From Leptospira idonii (GTDB taxonomy: Bacteria > Spirochaetota > Leptospiria > Leptospirales > Leptospiraceae), in assembly GCF_004770995.1 (NCBI RefSeq), contig NZ_RQHW01000047.1, positions 698,350 to 762,349 on the forward strand: a stretch of DNA of 64,000 nucleotides. Reading direction: 5' to 3'. Of this stretch, positions 44,908 through 54,580 are shown piece by piece (position 1 is the stretch's first letter; the number at the start of each line of letters is the position of its first letter). The translations under genes were made by a program, and so were the position numbers. The notes beneath the pieces are model-generated. The model ran no database searches. It saw only the letters and a program-made list of their open reading frames with translations, and was not told the DNA's origin.

Positions 44908-46275
44908 ATGATTATCTCACGCCCGATTACAGGAAAGATCAGAACTGCACGTAACTACGTGCAGTTCTTCCTGATACTGCTTTTTTTCACGGCCCCCTGG
45001 CTCCGATGGGAAAATATGCCTCTCATCCGATTGGATATTCCCGAAAGGAAATTTTTTCTCTTAGGAAACATATTCACACCTCAAGAAGGTTATTTTCTAC
45101 ATTTGTTCCTGATAGGAATGGGATTGGCCCTATTCTTTTTTACAACTTTAGTAGGAAGGGTTTGGTGCGGATGGGCTTGTCCTCAAACCATCTATACAGA
45201 TTTATTCGATTTCATCGGAAGGAAAATCCAAGGAAACAAATACGGCAAAAAAGATGCCTCTGTTTTTCTAAAAATCATCACCCACGTCTGCTGGATTCTG
45301 GTGAGTGCCATCGCCTCCTCCGCATGGATCTCTTACTTTGCAGACCCTTATCTGATGTGGAACGATCTGTCCGACTTAGGAAGCGGTTTGCCTTCATGGA
45401 GCCCCTATCTCGCTTTTTTTAGTTTGGCGATGTATGCGGATATGGCATTCATTCGGGAACAATTCTGCAAATATGCATGTCCTTACGCTCGATTTCAAAC
45501 AGTGATGATGGATGCTCATTCAATCAACATCACTTACGACCATAAAAGAGGAGAACCTAGAAGAGACGGTAAAGTCAAAATCGGAGACTGTATCTCGTGT
45601 AATATGTGTCTTGTGGTATGCCCTACGGGAATCGATATTCGGGAAGGAACCAATGTAGGATGTATCGCCTGCGGTAAATGTTCCGATGCCTGCACGGGAG
45701 TGATGGCAAAAGAAAACAAAAAAACATTGATCGGTTACTCTTCCGAAAACCAAATCGAAACCAGGGATTTTTCAGTGCGTTGGATACGTCCCAGAACGAT
45801 CATCTATGCAAGCGGACTTCTACTCGTTTTATCCTCACTCAGTCTGCTTTTATGGAACAGAGTACCTTTGTATCTTTCCGTTCTGCCGGATAGAAACATC
45901 CAACCCATTTCTCTCGGAGAGGGAACCATCCGTAATTTTTACGAAGTACAGATGCAAAACCTAACGATGACAAACAGGTCTCTTAAATTCGAAATCCAAA
46001 AGAAAGATTTGGAAGGAGAAGGAAAAATCCTAATAGGAGGAACGGAGGAAGCAGTCATTGAACTGCCTGCGAATTCGAACCAAAGATACAGACTGTTCAT
46101 CGAACTTCGCCCTACGAAGGAAGACTCTAAAAAAAGAAGCCATTCCATTTTCTTAAAAGTCACAGACACCGAAGATTCCCGTTTTTTTAAAGTCAATGAA
46201 GTTCCTTTCCTTTTGCCGGAAGGAATCGTCCAAAATAAAATTCAATTGAAAGAGAGGATCGTATATGCACGTTAG
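44908..46275 (+). CDS. ccoG: cbb3 oxidase accessory ferredoxin CcoG (FixG/RdxA)
   Basis: A 455-residue inner-membrane iron-sulphur protein. Typical CcoG features are WLRWENMPLIRLDIPERKF near the start, GRVWCGWACPQTIY, the CISCNMCLVVCPTGIDIR and CIACGKCSDAC clusters for two 4Fe-4S centres, and a C-terminal Ig-like domain. CcoG is thought to reduce copper during cbb3 assembly. Codons 12-21 contain a perfect 28-bp palindrome. It overlaps ccoH by 11 nt. Confidence 0.95.
   Translation: MIISRPITGKIRTARNYVQFFLILLFFTAPWLRWENMPLIRLDIPERKFFLLGNIFTPQEGYFLHLFLIGMGLALFFFTTLVGRVWCGWACPQTIYTDLFDFIGRKIQGNKYGKKDASVFLKIITHVCWILVSAIASSAWISYFADPYLMWNDLSDLGSGLPSWSPYLAFFSLAMYADMAFIREQFCKYACPYARFQTVMMDAHSINITYDHKRGEPRRDGKVKIGDCISCNMCLVVCPTGIDIREGTNVGCIACGKCSDACTGVMAKENKKTLIGYSSENQIETRDFSVRWIRPRTIIYASGLLLVLSSLSLLLWNRVPLYLSVLPDRNIQPISLGEGTIRNFYEVQMQNLTMTNRSLKFEIQKKDLEGEGKILIGGTEEAVIELPANSNQRYRLFIELRPTKEDSKKRSHSIFLKVTDTEDSRFFKVNEVPFLLPEGIVQNKIQLKERIVYAR
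44941..44968. repeat. Perfect 28-bp palindrome within ccoG
   Basis: AGAACTGCACGTA (44941-44953) and TACGTGCAGTTCT (44956-44968) are perfect 13-bp inverted arms with an AC centre, inside codons 12-21 of ccoG. It could act as a protein-binding site or form a strong mRNA hairpin 30 nt into the gene. Confidence 0.7.
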
Positions 46276-46750
46276 TCTAAAGAGAGCGTTTTTTTTCATA
46301 GGCCTCACATTTCTGACATTGTTCCTAGCGACTGCGGTTACCATCAAGATCGCATTGAGCGGGCACACTCCTCCTATGGATGCAAATTATTACGAAAAAG
46401 GTTTGAACTACGACAAAGCGGTTGCCAGCCAAAAGGAAATGATCGCAAAAGGATACGATTTCGAAGCGGATTGGTTTCAAAACCAAAGCAGCTTGCGACA
46501 GGGAAAACAAGTCATAACAGTCCGTTTGAAACAAAATGAAAATCCTGTTTCAGGAGCTGAGGTCAAACTCAGATGGGAAAGAAGTGCTACTGATTCTTTC
46601 AACGTGAATTCAGTATTAAAAGAAACATCTAACGGTAAATATACGGGAGAGATTGAAATTCCTTTTGCAGGTTCTTGGAGAGCGGTTCTCACTGCGAATA
46701 CGAAAGATGGCAGTCTGGAAAAGACAAGACAACTTCGGATCGAACCTTGA
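46265..46750 (+). CDS. ccoH: cbb3 oxidase assembly protein CcoH (FixH)
   Basis: A 161-residue protein with an N-terminal membrane helix (FFFIGLTFLTLFLATAVTI) and the FixH features PPMDANYYEKGLNYD and a C-terminal beta-sandwich (VSGAEVKLRWER, GSWRAVLTANT). CcoH interacts with the oxidase and with CcoI/CcoG during assembly. It overlaps ccoG upstream and the TTG start of ccoI downstream. Confidence 0.88.
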   Translation: MHVSLKRAFFFIGLTFLTLFLATAVTIKIALSGHTPPMDANYYEKGLNYDKAVASQKEMIAKGYDFEADWFQNQSSLRQGKQVITVRLKQNENPVSGAEVKLRWERSATDSFNVNSVLKETSNGKYTGEIEIPFAGSWRAVLTANTKDGSLEKTRQLRIEP

Positions 46751-49155
46751 CAGTATCTACCTTACAGTCCTGCTTTCACTGCAATTCTCCCATCGAAACT
46801 CTTGTTTCCGTAGAAAAGGAAGGTGTCAGAAGGGAGTATTGCTGCCAGGGATGTGCCACTGTATCCGCCTTACTGTTGGAAAACGGATTGGATCAATTTT
46901 ATCAAATCCGAGGCACTCAAGTATTGGAACCGAAACGCACAAACCAGGAGAAAGATTCGGAAGATGTAGATACTGCTTCCGTTTATGAAGAGTTTGTGGA
47001 TAAGGTTTCTGAAACGGAAAGTTCCGTTCTGATCACAATCTCAGGGATCCATTGTTCCGCCTGTGTATGGTTAATCGAAACCGCAATGACACAGACCCAA
47101 GGAATTTCCGAAGCCAGAATCAACTTCGGGACAGGAAGATTGAAATTGGTTTTCCGAAACGGCTTCGCCACCCTAGGTGAGATTTTTTCCCAAATCCGTT
47201 CCCTTGGCTACACTCCCCATTTATATTCCCGTCTGAAAGAATCAAAGGTTTCTCAGCCTTTTAGAGATCTGGCATTTCGTATGGCCACTGCAGGTTTTTG
47301 CTGGGGGAATATCATGTTATTTTCCGCAAGTCTCTATGTGGGTTATTTCGAAGGGATGGAGTGGAATATCAAAAACTTATTTCATTATCTTTCTTGGATT
47401 TTAGCCACACCTGTTTACTTTTATTCCGGTTATCCTTTCTGGAAGGGAGCTTATGAATCCTGGAAAAGGAAAATTCTTTCCATGGATACTCTGCTTTTTG
47501 CAGGAGTGAGCCTTGCTTATTTTTACAGCGTTTATGTGACCCTAACAGGAAAAGGTGAAGTTTATTTCGACTCAGTCTGCACGATTTATTTTTTCATTCT
47601 GTTGGGAAAGTATTTGGAAGCGATGATTCGTTATCAGGCGGGTGCGAAGATGGGAGAACTGCTTTCTTCTCTTCCGGAAGAATATGATGTGAAAACGGAA
47701 GACGGTTGGGAAAAAAAAGCTACCTCATCCATCCGAAAGGAAGATACGGTTCGTTTGGTGCACGGAAACAGAGTTCCCGTAGACGGGAAACTTTTAACGG
47801 AAGAATCTTTCTTCGATGAATCTTTTCTGACTGGAGAAAGTAATCCCATCCGTAAAGAAAAAGGAGATACGGTAAAGGCAGGCTCCCTCTCTCTTTCTTC
47901 CGGGGTTTTACTTCTATCCTACGGAACTGCCAAAGAAAGTTCTTTGGCACAAATAGGAAAACTACTGGAAGATTCTCTTCTCGCCAAACCGAAAATCCAA
48001 AGACTCACAGACAAACTCGCATCCGTATTTATCAAAATCGTTCTTCTGTTTGCAATAGGAACGTTCATCTATTGGTTTTATGTAAGTTCTTTGGAAACTG
48101 CCATTCTCAATACGATCAGCATACTCATCGTAGCCTGTCCTTGTGCATTAGGTTTGAGTGTTCCTGCCGCTCTCGTAGTAGGCCACCTGCTCCAATCGAA
48201 AAAGGGAGTTTTAGTCAAAAACCCGGAGACTGCGGAAATACTTGCCAAAGCGGATCGCATCTTCTTCGACAAAACGGGAACCTTAACCACCGGCAAACTG
48301 GAATTAAAGGAAGAAATCGTTATAGCAGATTCGGAAAACAAGGAACATTACTTGGATTTAGCGATAGACTTGGAAACACATTCCAGTCACCCGATAGCAA
48401 AAGCATTCGTAAAAACTTTCTCACAAAACAGATCTTCTTCTAATTTTGATTGGCAGCATCTGGAAGAGATTGCAGGGCAAGGAATGTCTGCGAAGGATCG
48501 GGAAGGAAATACTTACCATATAGGAACTAAAAATTTCGCAACGGAATCGAACTACAAAAATGACGGTAAAATTTATTTCAGTAAAAATCGAATTCCCCTT
48601 CTCTCCTGGGAATTCGGCGACAAACCTAGAACTGATGCGAAAGAAACGATCCGCAAACTCAAAGAAATGATCCCTCATTTGGAAATTCTATCGGGAGATA
48701 TAGAACCCAAAGTGAAATCTCTCGCAGACGAACTGGAAATCGCAAACTACTCCTCTCAACTTTCTCCTTCTGAAAAAAGGGATCGCATACTAGAAGCACA
48801 GGACAATGGAGAAATAGTTGTTATGTTGGGAGACGGGATCAACGACTCTGCCTGTATCGCTCAATCGAATCTGGGAATTTCGATGGGAATGGGTTCCGAT
48901 CTTTCTTTGGATCGTTCCGATATGATACTCATCCAAAACCGTTTGGATTCCCTTCCCGGTTCCATTGCCATCTCCCGCAAAACAAGAACAATCATACTTC
49001 AAAATATAGTATTGTCTTTGATCTATAATTCGATCATGATCCCTTTGGCGGCATTCGGGTATATGCTTCCTGTCATCTGTGCCGGGTTTATGACATTAAG
49101 CTCCTTTACAGTAGTTCTAAATTCCGTTTCCATGAAAAGGAGGGTCTCTTTATGA
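46747..49155 (+). CDS. ccoI: Copper-transporting P1B-type ATPase for cbb3 assembly
   Basis: An 802-residue heavy-metal ATPase. I place the start at TTG 46747, which overlaps the ccoH stop (TTGA) and gives MTVSTLQSCFHCNSPIE. It has a Cys-rich leader (CFHC, YCCQGC), an HMA domain with GIHCSACVWLIE, the metal motif CPCALGLS, phosphorylation site DKTGTLT, and GDGINDSA. It moves copper for the CuB centre of the oxidase. Confidence 0.94.
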   Translation: MTVSTLQSCFHCNSPIETLVSVEKEGVRREYCCQGCATVSALLLENGLDQFYQIRGTQVLEPKRTNQEKDSEDVDTASVYEEFVDKVSETESSVLITISGIHCSACVWLIETAMTQTQGISEARINFGTGRLKLVFRNGFATLGEIFSQIRSLGYTPHLYSRLKESKVSQPFRDLAFRMATAGFCWGNIMLFSASLYVGYFEGMEWNIKNLFHYLSWILATPVYFYSGYPFWKGAYESWKRKILSMDTLLFAGVSLAYFYSVYVTLTGKGEVYFDSVCTIYFFILLGKYLEAMIRYQAGAKMGELLSSLPEEYDVKTEDGWEKKATSSIRKEDTVRLVHGNRVPVDGKLLTEESFFDESFLTGESNPIRKEKGDTVKAGSLSLSSGVLLLSYGTAKESSLAQIGKLLEDSLLAKPKIQRLTDKLASVFIKIVLLFAIGTFIYWFYVSSLETAILNTISILIVACPCALGLSVPAALVVGHLLQSKKGVLVKNPETAEILAKADRIFFDKTGTLTTGKLELKEEIVIADSENKEHYLDLAIDLETHSSHPIAKAFVKTFSQNRSSSNFDWQHLEEIAGQGMSAKDREGNTYHIGTKNFATESNYKNDGKIYFSKNRIPLLSWEFGDKPRTDAKETIRKLKEMIPHLEILSGDIEPKVKSLADELEIANYSSQLSPSEKRDRILEAQDNGEIVVMLGDGINDSACIAQSNLGISMGMGSDLSLDRSDMILIQNRLDSLPGSIAISRKTRTIILQNIVLSLIYNSIMIPLAAFGYMLPVICAGFMTLSSFTVVLNSVSMKRRVSL

Positions 49156-49316
49156 ACGCATTGTATCTTACCATTCCCATAGCACTTCTCATTGCGATGG
49201 GAGCATTTTATGTATTCTATAAAGCCTATCGCTCCGGACAATACGAAGACATCGAAGGCCCCAAATATAGAATGTTATTCGACGATGATTCTCCCAGCCA
49301 AAAGAAGGAAACTTAA
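49152..49316 (+). CDS. ccoS: cbb3 oxidase maturation protein CcoS
   Basis: A 54-residue protein with one membrane helix (LYLTIPIALLIAMGAFYVFY) and a C-terminal GQYEDIEGPKYRMLFDDD, the typical CcoS tail. The ATG overlaps the ccoI stop. CcoS is needed for cofactor insertion into CcoN. Its PKYRML segment matches that of CcoQ here. Confidence 0.88.
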   Translation: MNALYLTIPIALLIAMGAFYVFYKAYRSGQYEDIEGPKYRMLFDDDSPSQKKET

Positions 49317-50081
49317 ATGGACATCACACTTACACTTTTAGGATCCGCATTTGTCACTGGTTTGGTAGGTTCCCTGCATTGTGTGGGAATGTGCGGACCT
49401 CTTGCAGGAACAATTTCCCTGTTTTCCTCGGACAAATCCAAAAACATCTTCCTCCAATTTGCATACAATTCCGGCAGACTTTTTTCCTATTCCTTAATAG
49501 GAATGCTTTTGGGGGCTTTAGGGGAAAGAACCAATCTGACTTTTTCTTTTTTACTTCCTGTTCAGGAAGTTACAGCATGGATCGGAATTTCCGTATTGAT
49601 GTTTTTGGGAATCTCTCTTCTTTTCGGGAAAACACCTCTTTCCGCAGGTTTCCTAGGAAAAATCATAGGTAAAATCGCAAAACCATTTTTAGGTGAACTT
49701 ACCTCCTCCAAACCTGGCCTTTCCAAAACAATACTTCTAGGGTTCGGATTCGGATTCGTAACGGGCTTTCTTCCCTGCGGTGTTTTGTATCCTGCATTTG
49801 TGACCGCTTTTGCCAGCGGAAATCCTTTGTTAGGTGCAGGAATCATGATGTGTTTTTTTCTGGGAACCTTTCCCCTATTGTTTCTCTTCGGGGTTGGTTT
49901 TAAAACAGTATTTTCAAAATGGAGAGGAAAGTTGGTTCGTTATGCGGGAGGAGTCGTGGTGATGGTATCCATTTTTATGATTCTATTTCGGTTCGGACAC
50001 GATCACTCCGGCCATTCTCCTGCGGCAGGCACTTCCTCTCAGGAGGAAATGCACCACCACCACGAACATCACCATCATTAA
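49317..50081 (+). CDS. SafE/TauE-like membrane protein with His-rich tail
   Basis: A 254-residue protein of the COG2836 type often found after ccoS. It has about six helices, an N-terminal GLVGSLHCVGMCGPLAG with a CxxxC pair, GFVTGFLPCGVLYPAF and a C-terminal run of ten His in a HHHHEHHHH-type tail. The DsbD-like Cys and His suggest copper or thiol handling for the oxidase. It directly abuts the ccoS stop codon, and its own stop overlaps the convergent MFS gene. Confidence 0.85.
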   Translation: MDITLTLLGSAFVTGLVGSLHCVGMCGPLAGTISLFSSDKSKNIFLQFAYNSGRLFSYSLIGMLLGALGERTNLTFSFLLPVQEVTAWIGISVLMFLGISLLFGKTPLSAGFLGKIIGKIAKPFLGELTSSKPGLSKTILLGFGFGFVTGFLPCGVLYPAFVTAFASGNPLLGAGIMMCFFLGTFPLLFLFGVGFKTVFSKWRGKLVRYAGGVVVMVSIFMILFRFGHDHSGHSPAAGTSSQEEMHHHHEHHHH

Positions 50082-51307
50082 AGGGGTTTGTGCTGTTTTT
50101 TCTTTTTTTCCACGAGAGAATTCACATTCCCCATAAAAACGACAGTTGCTAAAATCGCAAGACCCACTACAAAACCAAGTTCTTCGTATCCTTCCAAATA
50201 TCCGCTGGGTGTCTGAACCACGATAAGCCCTGCGCAAGTTGCCGCAATCCCACCTGACAACTGTTGCAGGGAAGAACTGATCGCCATATACGCTCCTCTA
50301 TCTTTCGGTTCGGGAACCGCAGAAGTCAATGCGTTCGCAGAAATCATCCTTCCTGTAATGAACACAAACAACAAACTGTTGATCCCTATCACTAACCAAA
50401 GAGGGGAAATTCCCAACTGGGTGTAGTAGAGTATGATTGTAGTCGCTAAAAAAGATGCGATTGCGAACATTTTATACTTTCCGATGGAATCGCTCAATCT
50501 TCCAATGAGAGGTCCTCCTGCAATGGAAACGATTCCGGTGATCATATAAATCAGAGGAAGTTTCTCCAAAGAAATTCCTAAATTATGAACTGTGAATGCA
50601 CTTCCGAAAGGCATCAACATAAACCCTCCTGTTGCAAGAAGAGTCGTTGCCAAAAACCCGGGAAAGTAACCCACATTGGTCAAAGTGTTCCAAAGATGCA
50701 AAAATGCATTTTGATGTCTGGCTGCTTCCAAATGGGAATTGATCGGCTGTAAATATACGAATGCGATGATTCCAACGATTCCGCTCACTCCTGCGATCAT
50801 CAAAAAAGGAGAATGCCATCCCCATAAGTTAGAAATATAAACTCCCAACGGAAGCCCGAATACCTGGCTTGCCGCAAATGCAGTCATCACAAACCCCATC
50901 ACCCTTCCTCTGACTTCCAAAGGAAATAGGTCGGCGATGATAGCGAAGCTGATGGAAGAGATCACTCCTCCGAAAATCCCCGTAATGATGCGGGCAGCTA
51001 ATAAGAATTTGTAATTGGGAGCGACTCCGCAGAATACCGTTCCCAGAACGAAACCAGTATAAAAAAACAGAAGTAGTCTTTTTCTATCGAAACGATCCGC
51101 AAAACCTGCCGCAATCACTCCGGATGCCCCCGCACTGAATGCATAGGCGGATACTACCAGTCCGAATTGGGTGGTGGTGATTCTAAGTTCTTCGAGAACC
51201 ATCACACCTAACGGAGACAATATCATGAAATCGAGAACGATTGTGAACTGTAAAAACGCCAAAAGGGCGATTACGAAAATTTGGTAGGAATTGAATTTGA
51301 AATTCAC
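50078..51307 (-). CDS. MFS permease
   Basis: A 409-residue 12-helix major-facilitator protein starting at GTG 51307 with AAGGAAA upstream. It has GFADRFDRKRLLLFFY (A-like motif in loop 2-3) and the GRVMGFVMTAFAASQVFGLPLG segment (C-like motif), typical of drug- or sugar-efflux permeases of the AraJ/Bcr group. The stop codon overlaps that of the SafE-like gene. Confidence 0.87.
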   Translation of the reverse strand: MNFKFNSYQIFVIALLAFLQFTIVLDFMILSPLGVMVLEELRITTTQFGLVVSAYAFSAGASGVIAAGFADRFDRKRLLLFFYTGFVLGTVFCGVAPNYKFLLAARIITGIFGGVISSISFAIIADLFPLEVRGRVMGFVMTAFAASQVFGLPLGVYISNLWGWHSPFLMIAGVSGIVGIIAFVYLQPINSHLEAARHQNAFLHLWNTLTNVGYFPGFLATTLLATGGFMLMPFGSAFTVHNLGISLEKLPLIYMITGIVSIAGGPLIGRLSDSIGKYKMFAIASFLATTIILYYTQLGISPLWLVIGINSLLFVFITGRMISANALTSAVPEPKDRGAYMAISSSLQQLSGGIAATCAGLIVVQTPSGYLEGYEELGFVVGLAILATVVFMGNVNSLVEKKKKQHKPL

Positions 51308-51606
51308 TTAGATTTCCTTGAATTTTATTATTAAAAACGTTTCAGAATGACTGTCAGAAAAAACAAAGAGAATGGAAAACCAGGGAATCGTCTTTCGGGC
51401 AAATCCGACCGCCGGTAATGAAATCATTTTTGGGGAATGAATCGTCGCAAGAAAAATCTTCCCGGTGAGATGAGAAATGGAAATGTAATCTTGATCGAAC
51501 CTACAAAAACAAATACGGAAATTGCGGATGGATAACGGTAAAAATAGCAAAAACGATCCAATCTGAGATTCGAAGCGGTATATACTGATTTCATAAGGAA
51601 TTGAAT
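51308..51606. other. Intergenic region between MFS and VOC genes (299 bp)
   Basis: A divergent spacer with the promoters of the MFS gene (minus) and the VOC gene (plus). No small gene or striking repeat was seen. Confidence 0.4.
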
Positions 51607-51993
51607 ATGAAAGTAAGCAAAATTCAAAAGGGAATCATCACTAAAAAACTATCGGAGAACAAAGAGTTTTACCAAGCCTGGTTCGGAATGGAAATCAAAT
51701 TCGAAACGGATTGGTTTCTTCTTATGCATCTTCCCGATGATCCTAGTCAAGAAATTGCATTTATGCTGCCAGGAATGGAAGCGGTTCGAAAAAGATACTT
51801 TCAAGAGGAATACTCCGGAAAAGGTGTTTGGTTGATCTTCGAATCGGAAAATGTTCACTCCCTCTATGAAGAAATGAAACGAAAAGGAGCACCCATTGAT
51901 CTGCCTTTGACGGAAGAAGAATGGGGAGATGTGCATTTTACTTTGGTTGATCCCAACGGAATCGGAATCGATATAGTGCAATTACGTTCTTGA
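51607..51993 (+). CDS. VOC (glyoxalase/bleomycin-resistance) family protein
   Basis: A 128-residue single VOC domain. It starts at ATG 51607 with AAGGA 7 nt upstream; a TTG at 51601 is possible. The fold is visible in FYQAWFGMEIKFETDWFLLMHL, AFMLPGM, GKGVWLIFESENVHSLYEEMKRKG and FTLVDPNGIGIDIVQ, with a terminal DPNG typical of the family. Substrate unknown. It is followed by an AraC-type gene on the same strand. Confidence 0.87.
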   Translation: MKVSKIQKGIITKKLSENKEFYQAWFGMEIKFETDWFLLMHLPDDPSQEIAFMLPGMEAVRKRYFQEEYSGKGVWLIFESENVHSLYEEMKRKGAPIDLPLTEEEWGDVHFTLVDPNGIGIDIVQLRS

Positions 51994-52026
51994 AATCAGA
52001 GAACGCCTCCCGTCCTATGTGTATGA

Positions 52027-52896
52027 GTGACAAAACTAGGAAGGGAAAGGCTGTATCCCGTTTGGGAATACATTGAACAAAACCTGGAAGGGCAATTCGG
52101 ACTGAACCAAATTGCCTTTTTCAGCAATTTATCTCCCTGGCACTTCCATCGTTTCTTCAAAAAACACCAAAAAGAAAACGTTCAAAACTATATCAAAAGG
52201 CTGAAGATAGAAAAGGCGGCCTATGAACTGAAAATATCCGACTTCCCTATTTTGGAAATCGCAATGGAAGCAGGATACGAATCCAACGAAGCGTTTACAA
52301 GAGCCTTCAAAAGATATATGGGAGCGACTCCTTCCCAATACAGATCCAAATTAAAGAAAACAAACAAACCTAAGGTGAATCTAAAAGGGTTGGTTTTTCC
52401 TGAGGGAATACAACAGAAAGAATTTAGGAAAAAAGAAATTGCTCCGTTTGAAATCGTTTATGTCCGCCATATAGGATCCTATTCCGATCTCCCCGGCCCT
52501 CTTTCCGATTCCAAGGAAGTTAAACTTTTGTTAACGTTCATAAATACGATTTCTTCCTTACCTGAAAATCACAAATGGGTGGGAATTTCTTTGGACGATC
52601 CTAATATTTCTCCGGAAGATAAGATCAGATTCGATTTGGGAATCACTGTAGGAAATAAGATCCATTCCGTTCCTCATTTAGGAAAACAAACGGTAACGGG
52701 CGGGAAATACTTACAGGTTCGATATAGGGGAAGTTATACGAACCTTCCTTCGATTTATGAATTTTTAATGCAAGATTATATTCCTGCGGAAAAAATCCAT
52801 CTTCGTAACTCTCCCCCGTTCGAAATTTATATGAATCCTTTAGGAAAGGAAAAGGAAGAAAAAATCACGGACATCTATCTACCGATTCAAAAATGA
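52027..52896 (+). CDS. AraC-family regulator with GyrI-like effector domain
   Basis: A 289-residue protein starting at GTG 52027. The first 110 residues are a double AraC HTH (LNQIAFFSNLSPWHFHRFFKKH and ILEIAMEAGYESNEAFTRAF, with GATPSQYR). Residues 130-289 form a GyrI/SOUL-like ligand domain (VYVRHIGSYSDLPG, LDDPNISPEDKIRFDLGI, YRGSYTNLPSIYEFL). This SoxS/Rob-type layout binds small hydrophobic compounds. The adjacent VOC gene may be a target. Confidence 0.93.
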   Translation: MTKLGRERLYPVWEYIEQNLEGQFGLNQIAFFSNLSPWHFHRFFKKHQKENVQNYIKRLKIEKAAYELKISDFPILEIAMEAGYESNEAFTRAFKRYMGATPSQYRSKLKKTNKPKVNLKGLVFPEGIQQKEFRKKEIAPFEIVYVRHIGSYSDLPGPLSDSKEVKLLLTFINTISSLPENHKWVGISLDDPNISPEDKIRFDLGITVGNKIHSVPHLGKQTVTGGKYLQVRYRGSYTNLPSIYEFLMQDYIPAEKIHLRNSPPFEIYMNPLGKEKEEKITDIYLPIQK

Positions 52897-52914
52897 TTTT
52901 CTCTTCCCTATCGT

Positions 52915-54108
52915 CTATCCTTTGATGCACATCACCTGCCTCAATTCATACTCGATCGTTACCAATTCCTTTTGGTAATCCATCACCTGCTCGATGTCTT
53001 TATAGGCTCCGGGAATTTCATCGATCACAGCTTTATCTTTTCTGCATTCGATCCCTTTCGTTTGAATCGCAAGATCATCCTCTGAGAAAATTCTCTTTGC
53101 CTCGGAACGACTCATCTTTCTTCCTGCGCCATGAGAAGCGGAACAAAAAGAATTTTCATTCCCTAAACCCTTTACGATAAAAGACTTTGCTCCCATGGAA
53201 CCGGGAATGATTCCCCTTTCATCCTTCTTTGCAGAGATGGCTCCTTTACGAGTGATCACCAAATCTTCTCCGAAATAATTTTCTTCGGATACATAGTTAT
53301 GATGACAAACAACTCGATCGACCTCTTCCAAATCGGGCAAAAATCTTTTTAACGCATTTTTATAAAGTTCAAGCATAGTGATTCGATTCAAATAAGCGTA
53401 TCTCTGTGCCCAAAATAAATCTCTTCGATAAGAATCCATCTCCTTCGTTTTTGCAAGAAAGACGGAGAGTTCTTTGTCCGGCAAATACACATTATGAGAT
53501 AAATTTTTGGCAATGCCTATGTGGTATTCAGCCAATTCTTTCCCTATATTTCTGGAACCGGAGTGTAACATCATCCATACGGTATCGTTCGTATCCAAAC
53601 AAAGCTCGATAAAATGATTTCCTCCTCCGAGTGTACCAACTTGCTGTGTTGCCTTAGAATATTGTTTTTGAACGATCTCGGAAAGGGTCTTGAACTCATT
53701 GAATAGATCGCGCCAAAAAGTAAAGTTAGGACCGTGTTTGAATAAGGAAGCGAAAACTTCCTTAGAATGTCCGCTGAAACCTACAGGAATATCACGTTCC
53801 ACTTGGCTGCGAATCTCTTTTAAGGAATCGGGAAGCCTGTCCGCTTTCAAATTCGTTTTCACTGCAGCCATACCGCAGCCGATATCCACGCCTACGGCCG
53901 CAGGGCTTACCGCATTCTTCATTGCGATGACGGAACCCACAGTTGCCCCTTTACCGTAATGCACATCAGGCATTACAGCGACATGTTTGAACGTCCAAGG
54001 AAGCGCTGCTATGTTCTTCAACTGAGTTAACGCAGAATACTCTACTTCGTTATAATCAGTCCATAGTTTGATGGGAACGTTCTGGCCTTTTAACTCTGAA
54101 ATGCACAT
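52915..54108 (-). CDS. rtcB: RNA-splicing ligase RtcB
   Basis: A 397-residue RtcB RNA ligase, which joins 2',3'-cyclic phosphate and 5'-OH RNA ends with GTP and Mn2+. It has VMPDVHYGKGATVGSV, VGVDIGCGMAAVKT with the metal Cys/Asp, TLGGGNHFIEL, MLHSGSRNIG, CHHNYVSEE, GSMGAKSFIVKG and SASHGAGRKMSR containing the guanylylated His. Length and motif order are of the shorter bacterial type. No archease or RtcA gene is adjacent, so it may act in RNA repair. Confidence 0.96.
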   Translation of the reverse strand: MCISELKGQNVPIKLWTDYNEVEYSALTQLKNIAALPWTFKHVAVMPDVHYGKGATVGSVIAMKNAVSPAAVGVDIGCGMAAVKTNLKADRLPDSLKEIRSQVERDIPVGFSGHSKEVFASLFKHGPNFTFWRDLFNEFKTLSEIVQKQYSKATQQVGTLGGGNHFIELCLDTNDTVWMMLHSGSRNIGKELAEYHIGIAKNLSHNVYLPDKELSVFLAKTKEMDSYRRDLFWAQRYAYLNRITMLELYKNALKRFLPDLEEVDRVVCHHNYVSEENYFGEDLVITRKGAISAKKDERGIIPGSMGAKSFIVKGLGNENSFCSASHGAGRKMSRSEAKRIFSEDDLAIQTKGIECRKDKAVIDEIPGAYKDIEQVMDYQKELVTIEYELRQVMCIKG

Positions 54109-54199
54109 ATGGAGTTATAGACTCATTCAGTAGAAAAAAAGATAATATATTTACTAAAAAAAGAATGAAATTTATCATCTCTCCCGACAAACTACGATT

Positions 54200-54559
54200 A
54201 TGAATCCGATTCTCAAAGAAGCATTTGAAACTGAGATGCATCATGCAAAAGAATCATATCGTTCCCAAGATTGGGAAAAATCTTTCCTTCATTTGGAAAG
54301 AGCGCACATCCTAGGTCAAAGAGATGCGGTTCCTCATACAATCAATCATTGGTGGATGTTGAAAGTAGGAGTTCGTAACAAAGATCATACGGAAGTTTTA
54401 GGTCAGATCGTTAGGATTGCAGTGGCAGGGATCGGTTCTATTTTAGGAAGAGCACCTATGGGAAATACGGGAGGCGCAAATGTGGGAATATTAACTCCTA
54501 TGCCGATCCCGGAGGATTTAAAAAAGATATTCATCCGAGCCGGTCTTCCTGCGGGATGA
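54200..54559 (+). CDS. DUF3703 family protein
   Basis: A 119-residue protein matching the DUF3703 pattern: EMHHAKESYRSQDWEKSFLHLERAHILGQ, PHTINHWWMLKVG, and GNTGGANVGILTPMPIP. The family is often found near metal-resistance or redox genes but has no known function. The conserved His and Trp could bind metal. It is divergent from rtcB. Confidence 0.85.
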   Translation: MNPILKEAFETEMHHAKESYRSQDWEKSFLHLERAHILGQRDAVPHTINHWWMLKVGVRNKDHTEVLGQIVRIAVAGIGSILGRAPMGNTGGANVGILTPMPIPEDLKKIFIRAGLPAG

Positions 54560-54580
54560 TTCAGGCTCGAATGAATTTTT

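Noticed and set aside
46675..46746. Longer CcoI N-terminus inside ccoH
   Set aside because: The extra residues are in the ccoH gene and do not look like CcoI; the TTG at 46747 overlaps the ccoH stop, as is usual in this operon.
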